From CAZSVI01 sp964610205 (GTDB lineage: Bacteria > Bacillota > Clostridia > DSM-8532): 5,327 nt of DNA. The position numbers and the translations under genes were made by a program. This document shows positions 1 to 5,191 of the stretch, piece after piece. The notes beneath the pieces were generated by a model. The model was not told the DNA's origin. It did no database searches and saw nothing but the letters and a program-made list of their open reading frames with translations. The number at the start of each line of letters is the position of its first letter. Within the stretch, counting starts at the first letter, position 1. Where the stretch lies: assembly GCA_964610205.1 (NCBI GenBank), contig CAZSVI010000176.1, forward strand, positions 1 to 5,327, written 5' to 3'.

Positions 1-9
1 CTTAGAGCG

Positions 10-38
10 AAAAAGTTTGCAAAAAAAACAAACTTTTT
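10..38. terminator. Weak A/T-rich hairpin downstream of the sirtuin gene
   Basis: A perfect 10-bp inverted repeat (AAAAAGTTTG at 10-19, CAAACTTTTT at 29-38) encloses a 9-nt loop. It lies 57 nt past the sirtuin stop codon and could end leftward transcription. Read on the minus strand, the 3' arm ends in five Ts but there is no further T-run, and only two of the ten pairs are G-C. It is therefore a weak intrinsic terminator candidate, possibly bidirectional. The rest of 1-95 holds no gene I can support. Confidence 0.35.
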
Positions 39-95
39 TAGAGGAATTATATAATGATCTGTTAAACTCTCACAAACGGTATCCCACTAAAGCAA

Positions 96-833
96 TCACC
101 GGATCCCATTTATTGTATTGTCCAGAACCTTCCCGATGGAATCGTGAATAGCAAGATTGGCACGGCGGTCATATGGTGTTGGTGATTGATTAATAAGAAC
201 CAGCTTATCCCCCTTATAATAATCTACCAGTCCCGCGGCCGGGTAAACCGCAAGAGATGTACCCCCAATTATCAGCATGTCCGCTTTTTTAATATATGAT
301 ATCGATTGGCTTAGAACATGCGCGTTCAGGCTTTCTTCATAAAGTATAACCTCTGGCCTTACCATACCTCCGCATTTGTCACATGTGGGGAACGGCCCGG
401 AACGCGAAAGAACATATTCCAGATTATATTTCTTCCCACATTCCATACAGCAGTTTCTGTATATAGAACCGTGAAGTTCAAGAACCTCCCTGCTTCCGGC
501 AGCCTGATGCAATCCGTCGATGTTTTGGGTTATAACCGACTTTAATATCCCTCTTTGTTCCAATTTGGCCAGAGCAATATGCGCCCGGTTAGGTTTCGCC
601 TGGGTAAAAATCATATGTTTTTTATAAAAATCGTAGAATATTCCGGGTTCAGTCGTAAAAAACGAATGCCTCAGTATCTCTTCAGGTGAGCGTCCATAAT
701 TTTTTATCGTACGATATATTCCACTCTCACTTCTGAAATCCGGAATATTGCTTTCGGTTGAAACGCCGGCTCCGCCAAAAAATACCACATAACGGCTGTT
801 CGCAATCATTTCTGTTAGTCTCTTATCATCCAC
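96..833 (-). CDS. Sir2-family NAD+-dependent protein deacetylase (sirtuin)
   Basis: Predicted 245-residue cytoplasmic sirtuin. It removes acyl groups from lysine side chains using NAD+, releasing nicotinamide and O-acyl-ADP-ribose. Motifs in order: NAD-binding GAGVSTES (21-28) followed by NIPDFRS (29-35); TQNID (102-106); the catalytic His in ELHGS (His121); a zinc ribbon with Cys129/Cys132 (CMEC) and Cys151/Cys154 (CDKC); RPEVILYEESL; and GTSLAVYPAA from 191. From memory it resembles the Thermotoga Sir2 type. The Tyr-x-x-Arg pair of CobB/SIRT5-type desuccinylases appears absent: the matching stretch reads FYDFYKK, with Tyr where Arg would be. Deacetylase activity is therefore the better guess. 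The start is the GTG at 833, placed 6 nt after GGAGAG (840-845), which gives the usual length for the family. An in-frame ATG at 953 would add 40 residues unlike any sirtuin and lacks a ribosome-binding site. Stop is TGA. Confidence 0.94.
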   Translation of the reverse strand: MDDKRLTEMIANSRYVVFFGGAGVSTESNIPDFRSESGIYRTIKNYGRSPEEILRHSFFTTEPGIFYDFYKKHMIFTQAKPNRAHIALAKLEQRGILKSVITQNIDGLHQAAGSREVLELHGSIYRNCCMECGKKYNLEYVLSRSGPFPTCDKCGGMVRPEVILYEESLNAHVLSQSISYIKKADMLIIGGTSLAVYPAAGLVDYYKGDKLVLINQSPTPYDRRANLAIHDSIGKVLDNTINGIR

Positions 834-839
834 GTCATT

Positions 840-845
840 CTCTCC
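840..845 (-). promoter_or_regulatory. Ribosome-binding site deciding the GTG start of the sirtuin
   Basis: GGAGAG on the minus strand, 6 nt before GTG at 833. The same hexamer with the same spacing precedes ATG 4820 of nadE. No comparable site precedes the in-frame ATGs at 953 or 944, so this site fixes the start. Confidence 0.8.
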
Positions 846-890
846 ATAACATAATGCCACTACAGTTTTTAGAGAAATTTCCCTTGTCCT

Positions 891-919
891 ATAATATATT
901 TTTATACGGGCTTTTTGAA
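891..919 (-). promoter_or_regulatory. Possible sigma-A-type promoter for the sirtuin gene
   Basis: On the minus strand, TTCAAA (914-919, 4/6 match to TTGACA) is separated by 17 nt from TATTAT (891-896, 5/6 match to TATAAT). Transcription would start near 884, giving a leader of about 50 nt before GTG 833. It sits in the 112-nt gap after the membrane-protein gene, so the sirtuin may be transcribed on its own. The region is A/T-rich, so a chance match is possible. Confidence 0.4.
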
Positions 920-945
920 GGAGGCAGAAAAAAATAACCGCCATA

Positions 946-2712
946 TTATACATTTTTCTTTTTCTTCAGCGCAGTAATTCCCACCCACATAAAAATCATG
1001 CTTACAGCCCAGCATATAGCCGATAAAATAACAGGAAGCGTATCAGGTTCCGATACTGCTGTGCCCGTAATCTTGTAATCTGCGGCTAAAAATCGAAAAG
1101 CAAAATAATAACCTGTTATAAGAAAGATAATCTGAAGTGAAAACCATAGTGTTCCTTCCATATTGTTCTTTTTAATATTGTATAATACCATAATCAAGCT
1201 AAAAACAATAATAGCCAGAAATACTGCAAAAAGAAGCAGATTTGTATCCCTCCCTACTAACATTCCTGAAGAGACGTGAGTCTCATCAGTATCATTGAAT
1301 GCTTCTGTTACGAGTTCGGGAGTTGGGCTTGACGTAATATTTTCCTTTTCGGCAACAGTTGGAGTGGCAGCAGGAGTCGGCGCGGGCGTCGGTGCCGGAG
1401 TTGGTGTTGAAGACGGCAAATGTTTATCGCTTAGCAGGTATACATAAGCTTTCTGCACCATATTTCCATCCTCATCCCACACGGTAAAATTGACTAAAAA
1501 CGGCTCTCTTGACAGCCTGTTTATTTCAAAATCCAGAGTATAATTTCCTGTTTCTTTATTGTAAACCATGCGATCCGAGTTATATCCATCAAGGCGGACA
1601 CCCTCCTCATTCATATCGGAAACCGTATAGCTGCAAAGTTTAACGTTTTTATTTGCATCCGAAACCACAATTGAAACCTTATAAGAATCACCGTAGTTTG
1701 TTTGGGATGATTTTTCAATTACACAATCAACTATTTCCGGGTAATCCACCTCCTCTTCCAATCCAAGAACACTTTTCAGATAAACCGCTTCAACGGAATG
1801 GGTATTTTTTATTTCATGGTATAGCTTCAAATATATCTCCCTGTTATTTTGAATTGTTTCCGGTTCAAGCCTGAACAGCTTCTTTTTCTCTTCCACTTCC
1901 CTCCGTTTTTCCGCAGAATGGATGGGATCTCCAATATAGTATTCAAAGAAGGCCGAGTCATCCTCATATAAAATTCCGTTTAACGTAATTCCCAGATTGT
2001 GTTCAGGTTTAAAATCCCTTCTTTCCCAAACCAGACTGTTCTCTTCAAAATGATAATATTTATCCGGCTGAATATATATAACACTATACAAAGGCATATC
2101 GCCCAAATCAAACGTCACCCTGGTATGCCCGATATTCCCTTTCCACAGGGCTCCGGTTTCCAAAATATACCCCATCGACCTGAATCCCATTGAATCATAG
2201 CTGTGGCTGACCTCATAGGTATGATAGAGTGTTTTTGTCGCATCCTTATCAAAATGAACCTGAAAACAGTACCATTCCCTGTACTTGCCCGAATCAAATC
2301 CTTCTATATTTTTTTCCTGTTTGATTGTTTCTTCCAGGGTAACCGGCAATTCGCCCGTTTCATCCCTTGCTGTAAAATTACGTATCCTCAGATTCTCTTC
2401 GGGAGTCAAGCCTTCTGCGGTCATTCTTGACATAGCCGGAAAACCTATGTAAACATCCTGCGCTTCTCCGGTGTTGTGAAAAACAAAAGTACAGGTAACC
2501 TTCCCCCCCATTGTTATATGAATATCCTCCGAGACCATCACTATGTCTTTACTTTTAACAGGATATAATCCATCGGGAGTCATGCCAAGAACACCGTCGT
2601 TACCATATGTGCTCTGATTAAAGAATACAATTTGAAGAAGTACAACAGAAACAATGATAAACACTTTTTTTATCCGGCAGAAAACAATATTGAATTCACT
2701 CTTTTTATTCAT
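946..2712 (-). CDS. Exported, membrane-anchored protein with DUF4424-like N-terminal region
   Basis: 588 residues, function unknown. Order of parts: a signal peptide (basic start, hydrophobic core about 17-31, likely cleavage near TYG-ND at 37/38); an extracellular region 38-265 rich in predicted beta strands; a charged, probably helical stretch about 265-320; a second beta-rich, possibly Ig-like region about 325-428; a Thr/Pro/Ala linker 435-452; then three hydrophobic helices at about 491-511, 522-543 and 559-582, ending in KKKK. The charges (KK after helix 1, KKKK at the end) fit an outside N-terminal domain with a cytoplasmic C-terminus. The stretch SEDIHITMGGKVTCTFVFHN...VYIGFP (61-92) and the motif LETGALWKGNIG (184-195) resemble DUF4424 proteins as I remember them; this is a family resemblance, not a search result. 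The start is supported by the signal peptide. Its AAAGG ribosome-binding site lies rather far away, 10 nt upstream. Confidence 0.85.
   Translation of the reverse strand: MNKKSEFNIVFCRIKKVFIIVSVVLLQIVFFNQSTYGNDGVLGMTPDGLYPVKSKDIVMVSEDIHITMGGKVTCTFVFHNTGEAQDVYIGFPAMSRMTAEGLTPEENLRIRNFTARDETGELPVTLEETIKQEKNIEGFDSGKYREWYCFQVHFDKDATKTLYHTYEVSHSYDSMGFRSMGYILETGALWKGNIGHTRVTFDLGDMPLYSVIYIQPDKYYHFEENSLVWERRDFKPEHNLGITLNGILYEDDSAFFEYYIGDPIHSAEKRREVEEKKKLFRLEPETIQNNREIYLKLYHEIKNTHSVEAVYLKSVLGLEEEVDYPEIVDCVIEKSSQTNYGDSYKVSIVVSDANKNVKLCSYTVSDMNEEGVRLDGYNSDRMVYNKETGNYTLDFEINRLSREPFLVNFTVWDEDGNMVQKAYVYLLSDKHLPSSTPTPAPTPAPTPAATPTVAEKENITSSPTPELVTEAFNDTDETHVSSGMLVGRDTNLLLFAVFLAIIVFSLIMVLYNIKKNNMEGTLWFSLQIIFLITGYYFAFRFLAADYKITGTAVSEPDTLPVILSAICWAVSMIFMWVGITALKKKKNV
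1357..1410 (-). repeat. Repetitive coding segment for a Thr/Pro/Ala linker
   Basis: This segment encodes residues 435-452 of the membrane protein, built from PTPA units. On the DNA it is a short GGNGTNGGNGC-type repeat, more G+C-rich than its surroundings. Such linkers usually act as flexible spacers between a surface domain and its cell anchor. Repeated codons make length variation by slippage plausible. Confidence 0.75.
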
Positions 2713-2738
2713 ATCCAGCCAACCTTTATTTTATTATC

Positions 2739-2808
2739 TATAATGAGGAACCAAGATGCTCCCCGCCACCTATGGAGGTGGAGCCGGACCCATCCTTACC
2801 TCGTTATA
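2739..2808. repeat. 70-nt imperfect palindrome, possibly MITE-like
   Basis: The outer arms are TATAATGAGG (2739-2748) and CCTCGTTATA (2799-2808). They pair over all ten positions in a plus-strand RNA, one pair being U-G. The inner arms are CCACCT (2766-2771) and AGGTGG (2776-2781) around the 4-nt loop ATGG. Between them AAG-ATG (2753-2758) pairs with CAT-C-CTT (2791-2797), with one bulged base. The palindrome lies in the 179-nt gap between nadE and the membrane-protein gene and would fall in a leader if transcription crosses it leftward. No T-run follows on the minus strand, so an intrinsic terminator is unlikely. Confidence 0.7.
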
Positions 2809-2879
2809 TATTCATTCTCAGTGTTACAAATACACTTCCTTGGTGTTTTGACCCGCATGCCCTAAAGTTCTACTGTTAC

Positions 2880-2892
2880 AAGCCACTGGCTT
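2880..2892 (-). other. Small hairpin at the nadE stop codon
   Basis: AAGCC-AGT-GGCTT on the minus strand begins at the last base of the nadE TAA stop. The stem is five base pairs with a 3-nt loop and no T-run follows, so it is a poor terminator. It could act as a 3' end structure or be chance. I see no convincing terminator after nadE. Confidence 0.25.
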
Positions 2893-4820
2893 TAAGACAA
2901 TTCATCCAGCCATGCTCTTACGCTTGCATCGCTTGGCATCCGCCAGTCACCGCGCGGGGACAGGCTGATGGTTCCCACCTTTGGGCCGTCAGGCAGGCAG
3001 GAGCGTTTAAACTGCTGGGAAAAGAACCTTTTATAAAAAACCTTCAGCCATTTTATTATGGCCGTGCCGTCATAACTATTTTCAAAAGCCTTATCCGCGA
3101 GAAAACGTATTTTCCCCGGAGAAGCGCCATATCGGATCATATGATACAGAAAAAAGTCATGCAATTCATAAGGGCCTATGATGTCTTCTGTCTTCTGACC
3201 TATTTCACCCTTTTCATTCGGCGGAAGCAACTCGGGGGTTATGGGTGTATCAATGATACTGTGCAGTATCATTGCGGCGGCTTCATCAGCCACAAAATCC
3301 GCAACCCATTGCACCAGATATTTTACAAGTGTTTTAGGTACGCTGCAGTTAACAGAATACATGGACATATGATCCCCGTTATAGGTACACCAGCCAAGGG
3401 CCAGTTCGGACAAGTCTCCCGTCCCAATAACAAGGCCGCCTTCCTTGTTTGCTAAATCCATCAGTATCTGAGTTCTTTCCCTGGCCTGAACATTTTCATA
3501 TGTAACATCATGAACACTTTCATCATGTCCAATATCCTTAAAATGCTGCAGGCATGCATCCTTTATATTAATTTCCCTTATATCGACCCCCATGGAGCGC
3601 ATAAGTTCCATGGCATTGCGATAGGTCTGATCAGTAGTGCCAAAGCCCGGCATTGTAATAGCAATTATATTTTTCCGGGGATAATTCAATCGGTCAAAGG
3701 CCTGAATTGTAACCAAAAGGGCAAGAGTTGAATCGAGTCCTCCTGAAATCCCTATAACAGCTTTATCAAGGCCGGTATGTATATACCTTTTCATAAGACC
3801 GGAGGTTTGTATGGAAAATATCTCTCTGCATCGTTCGTCACGTACCGCCGAATCGGATGGAACAAAGGGATGCCTTACAATTGCACGGGTTAATGATCCG
3901 GGTGTGCGCTCCCAGGCGTCAAGCCGTATTTTTCGGCTTTTCCTCGGTAAATCGGACTGAGTAAAAGAAGTAGAACCTGCCCTTTCATGAAGAAGCTTTT
4001 GGATATCAATTTCGGAATAAACAAATTGGGATTGGGTTTGAAAACGCTCTGTTTTCGCCAGTATCGTTCCATACTCGGCAATGAGTGCCTGTCCGCCAAA
4101 GACCAGATCCGTTGTGGACTCTCCCATCCCTGAGGATACATACACATACCCTGCGGCACATCTCCCCGACTGACTTTTAACCAGAATTTCACGGTATTCG
4201 CTCTTTCCGACGATCTCATTACTGGCCGACAGATTGCATAATATCAGCGCCCCGTTTAACGCGTGTATACTTGAAGGCGGAACAGGCATCCACATGTCTT
4301 CGCATAACTCTATGGCAAAACATAGTTCAGGAACCTTCCCATCCTGAAATATCAAATCGATTCCGCATGGAACCACGCTATCAAATAAATACATGGATTC
4401 AGCGGCCAGATCCCGTCCCTCCCGGAACCACCTTTTCTCATAAAACTCATTGTAGTTCGGAATATATCTTTTTGGAACAATGCCCCGAACCCGTCCATTC
4501 TGAATGGTGGCTGCGCAATTATACAATTGCTGATCGATTATAAGTGGCAAACCAATGATAAACACATTTTCCAACCCGGAGGATGCTTTGATTATTTTTT
4601 TCAATGAATTCAACGCCTCTTTCAACAGCAGTGACTGCTGAAAGAGATCTCCACAAGTATAGCCGGTAATGCACAACTCCGGAAATACCGTAAGATAAAT
4701 TTTCTGTTCCACAGACTTTACCATTAATTCAATTATTTTTTCAGTATTGAAACCGCAGTCTGCAACCTTCAGTTCCGGAACGGCAGCACCAATACGGATA
4801 AAACCATAGTTTTCGTTCAT
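2892..4820 (-). CDS. nadE: Glutamine-hydrolysing NAD+ synthase
   Basis: 642 residues, cytoplasmic. It catalyses the last step of NAD+ synthesis: deamido-NAD+ is adenylylated with ATP and amidated with ammonia released from glutamine. The N-terminal nitrilase-fold glutaminase domain (about 1-280) carries the Glu-Lys-Cys triad: Glu48 in FPELCITGY, Lys117 in VPKRYIPNYNEFYE and Cys173 in ELCED. The C-terminal synthetase domain (about 310-642) carries the ATP pyrophosphatase loop SGGLDST (359-365), GTGDLSELALGW from 466, YNGDH (480-484) and ELLPP (530-534). The fused two-domain form and the length match the glutamine-dependent class, as in Mycobacterium tuberculosis. The start is the second of two adjacent ATGs, 6 nt after GGAGAG (4827-4832); ATG 4823 would have only 3 nt of spacing, and an in-frame TTG lies at 4838. 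All key residues are present, so the enzyme should be active. Confidence 0.97.
   Translation of the reverse strand: MNENYGFIRIGAAVPELKVADCGFNTEKIIELMVKSVEQKIYLTVFPELCITGYTCGDLFQQSLLLKEALNSLKKIIKASSGLENVFIIGLPLIIDQQLYNCAATIQNGRVRGIVPKRYIPNYNEFYEKRWFREGRDLAAESMYLFDSVVPCGIDLIFQDGKVPELCFAIELCEDMWMPVPPSSIHALNGALILCNLSASNEIVGKSEYREILVKSQSGRCAAGYVYVSSGMGESTTDLVFGGQALIAEYGTILAKTERFQTQSQFVYSEIDIQKLLHERAGSTSFTQSDLPRKSRKIRLDAWERTPGSLTRAIVRHPFVPSDSAVRDERCREIFSIQTSGLMKRYIHTGLDKAVIGISGGLDSTLALLVTIQAFDRLNYPRKNIIAITMPGFGTTDQTYRNAMELMRSMGVDIREINIKDACLQHFKDIGHDESVHDVTYENVQARERTQILMDLANKEGGLVIGTGDLSELALGWCTYNGDHMSMYSVNCSVPKTLVKYLVQWVADFVADEAAAMILHSIIDTPITPELLPPNEKGEIGQKTEDIIGPYELHDFFLYHMIRYGASPGKIRFLADKAFENSYDGTAIIKWLKVFYKRFFSQQFKRSCLPDGPKVGTISLSPRGDWRMPSDASVRAWLDELS
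3247..3274. repeat. Overlapping perfect palindromes inside nadE
   Basis: CAATGATACT (3251-3260) and AGTATCATTG (3265-3274) form a perfect 10-bp inverted repeat around a 4-nt loop. It overlaps a second perfect palindrome, GTATCA-A-TGATAC (3247-3259). The segment therefore reads GTATCA, TGATAC, GTATCA in alternation. It codes for AMILHSIID, about residues 516-524 of NadE, so the bases are also under protein constraint. Its role is unknown. Confidence 0.75.
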
Positions 4821-4826
4821 CATAAT

Positions 4827-4832
4827 CTCTCC
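4827..4832 (-). promoter_or_regulatory. Ribosome-binding site deciding the nadE start
   Basis: GGAGAG on the minus strand, 6 nt before ATG 4820 and 3 nt before ATG 4823. The spacing favours ATG 4820. The TTG at 4838 lies upstream of this site and cannot be served by it. Confidence 0.8.
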
Positions 4833-4886
4833 GTTCAATGAGCGCTTGAGTGAATTACGTTTGGTATAAATACTATTCTATCCGAT

Positions 4887-4914
4887 ATTGTATCATATTC
4901 AGACAAAAAGTCAT
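4887..4914 (-). promoter_or_regulatory. Probable sigma-A-type promoter of nadE
   Basis: On the minus strand, ATGACT (4909-4914, 4/6 match to TTGACA) is separated by 16 nt from TACAAT (4887-4892, 5/6 match to TATAAT). Transcription would start near 4880, giving a leader of about 60 nt before ATG 4820. The leader includes GTATTTATAC (4864-4873), itself a short inverted repeat, and one arm of a distant inverted repeat at 4872-4881. Confidence 0.45.
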
Positions 4915-4942
4915 AAATATTTAATAAACTCAACCTGACCAT

Positions 4943-4955
4943 ACTATAGAATAGT
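4943..4955. promoter_or_regulatory. Operator-like palindrome upstream of nadE
   Basis: ACTAT-AGA-ATAGT is a perfect inverted repeat with 5-bp arms and a 3-bp centre, a size typical of bacterial repressor sites. Part of it, ATAGAATAGT (4946-4955), recurs in inverse orientation at 4872-4881. The two copies flank the nadE promoter candidate, one upstream of the -35 box and one just past the expected start point. I cannot match it to NiaR, NrtR or NadR sites from memory. Confidence 0.35.
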
Positions 4956-4978
4956 CACGTTACAGCATAGAGGCTTTC

Positions 4979-5040
4979 AGTGCTACCCCCTGAATAGACA
5001 CACAATAGTGACTGCCATTTTGAGTCTATCAGAGGGCACT
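4979..5040. repeat. 62-nt imperfect hairpin with 24-nt loop
   Basis: The left arm 4979-4999 pairs with the right arm 5024-5040. AGTGC pairs with GCACT on the outside, CC with GG and CTG with CAG in the middle, and ATAGAC with GTCTAT inside. That is about 16 pairs with small bulges. It lies between the two divergent promoter candidates, so it is probably not part of either leader. It could be a decayed insertion-element end, an unannotated small RNA or a protein-binding site. Confidence 0.55.
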
Positions 5041-5098
5041 TTATATTAAGCTATCGCAGCACTAACGGAAACAAGAGAGTTTGAACAGACACACCATT
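4991..5098. repeat. Direct repeat pair TGAAYAGACACAC
   Basis: A 16-nt word beginning TGAATAGACACAC at 4991 recurs with 14 of 16 bases identical at 5082 (TGAACAGACACAC). CCATTTT follows both, after an extra stretch of about 11 nt in the first copy and directly in the second. A weaker third copy, AGAATAGTCACG, lies at 4948-4959. Repeated subterminal words like this are known at ends of some insertion sequences, but no transposase is visible here. Confidence 0.55.
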
Positions 5099-5121
5099 TT
5101 AAAAAATATTGGAATATTAGG

Positions 5122-5150
5122 TAGAAAAATATTATGTTTTTCGGTATAAT
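5122..5150 (+). promoter_or_regulatory. Probable sigma-A-type promoter of the rightward gene
   Basis: TAGAAA (5122-5127, 4/6 match to TTGACA), 17 nt, then a perfect TATAAT (5145-5150). Transcription would start near 5157, giving a leader of about 35 nt. The area just upstream is A/T-rich, with three AATATT words (5105, 5113, 5128) that could serve as an UP element. A second option is an extended -10, TGCTATATA, at 5153-5161. Confidence 0.55.
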
Positions 5151-5191
5151 TATGCTATATATACAAAATTACAGTAATGGGGTGAGAGAAT

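Larger units (their letters stand above)
4821..5191. other. Divergent intergenic region between nadE and the rightward gene
   Basis: 371 nt with no supported gene. It contains a nadE promoter candidate (4887-4914), a promoter candidate for the rightward gene (5122-5150), an ACTAT-AGA-ATAGT palindrome (4943-4955), a 62-nt imperfect hairpin (4979-5040) and three related GAAYAGWCAC words. About 200 nt lie between the two -35 boxes and would not be in either mRNA. That part is either a control region or the decayed end of an inserted element. I found no open reading frame of useful length and no riboswitch I can name. Confidence 0.7.

Noticed and set aside
637..749. Inverted 10-mers AATATTCCGG (637-646) and CCGGAATATT (740-749)
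   Set aside because: They lie about 94 nt apart inside the sirtuin gene and encode ordinary conserved residues (around GIF and NIPD); chance plus codon constraint explains them.
1653..2430. Several 60-75-codon plus- and minus-strand frames inside the membrane-protein gene
   Set aside because: They are frame shadows of a gene with a clear signal peptide and membrane helices, and none has a domain or a ribosome-binding site I can see.
2796..2835. Possible promoter for the membrane-protein gene (TTGTAA, 15 nt, TATAAC on the minus strand)
   Set aside because: The spacing is short, both boxes are imperfect and the -10 overlaps the palindrome; too weak to list as a feature.
2820..2836. AGTGT-TACAAAT-ACACT small hairpin, and repeated TGTTACAA at 2822 and 2874
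   Set aside because: The 5-bp stem and 8-mer repeat are too short to stand out in an A/T-rich gap.
2772..3455. 227-codon open frame on the plus strand
   Set aside because: It lies mostly antisense to the well-supported nadE gene, begins inside the 70-nt palindrome, has no ribosome-binding site and its product (many His, Tyr, Phe and Cys) looks like a reverse-frame translation.
3890..4219. 109-codon minus-strand frame inside nadE
   Set aside because: It overlaps the nadE glutaminase domain in another frame; the nadE frame carries all the catalytic motifs.
96..4838. NAD+-depleting anti-phage system (Sir2-type defence)
   Set aside because: The sirtuin is a short stand-alone enzyme with a zinc ribbon and intact deacylase motifs, without fused effector, Argonaute, TIR or HerA partner; NadE is a normal biosynthetic enzyme.
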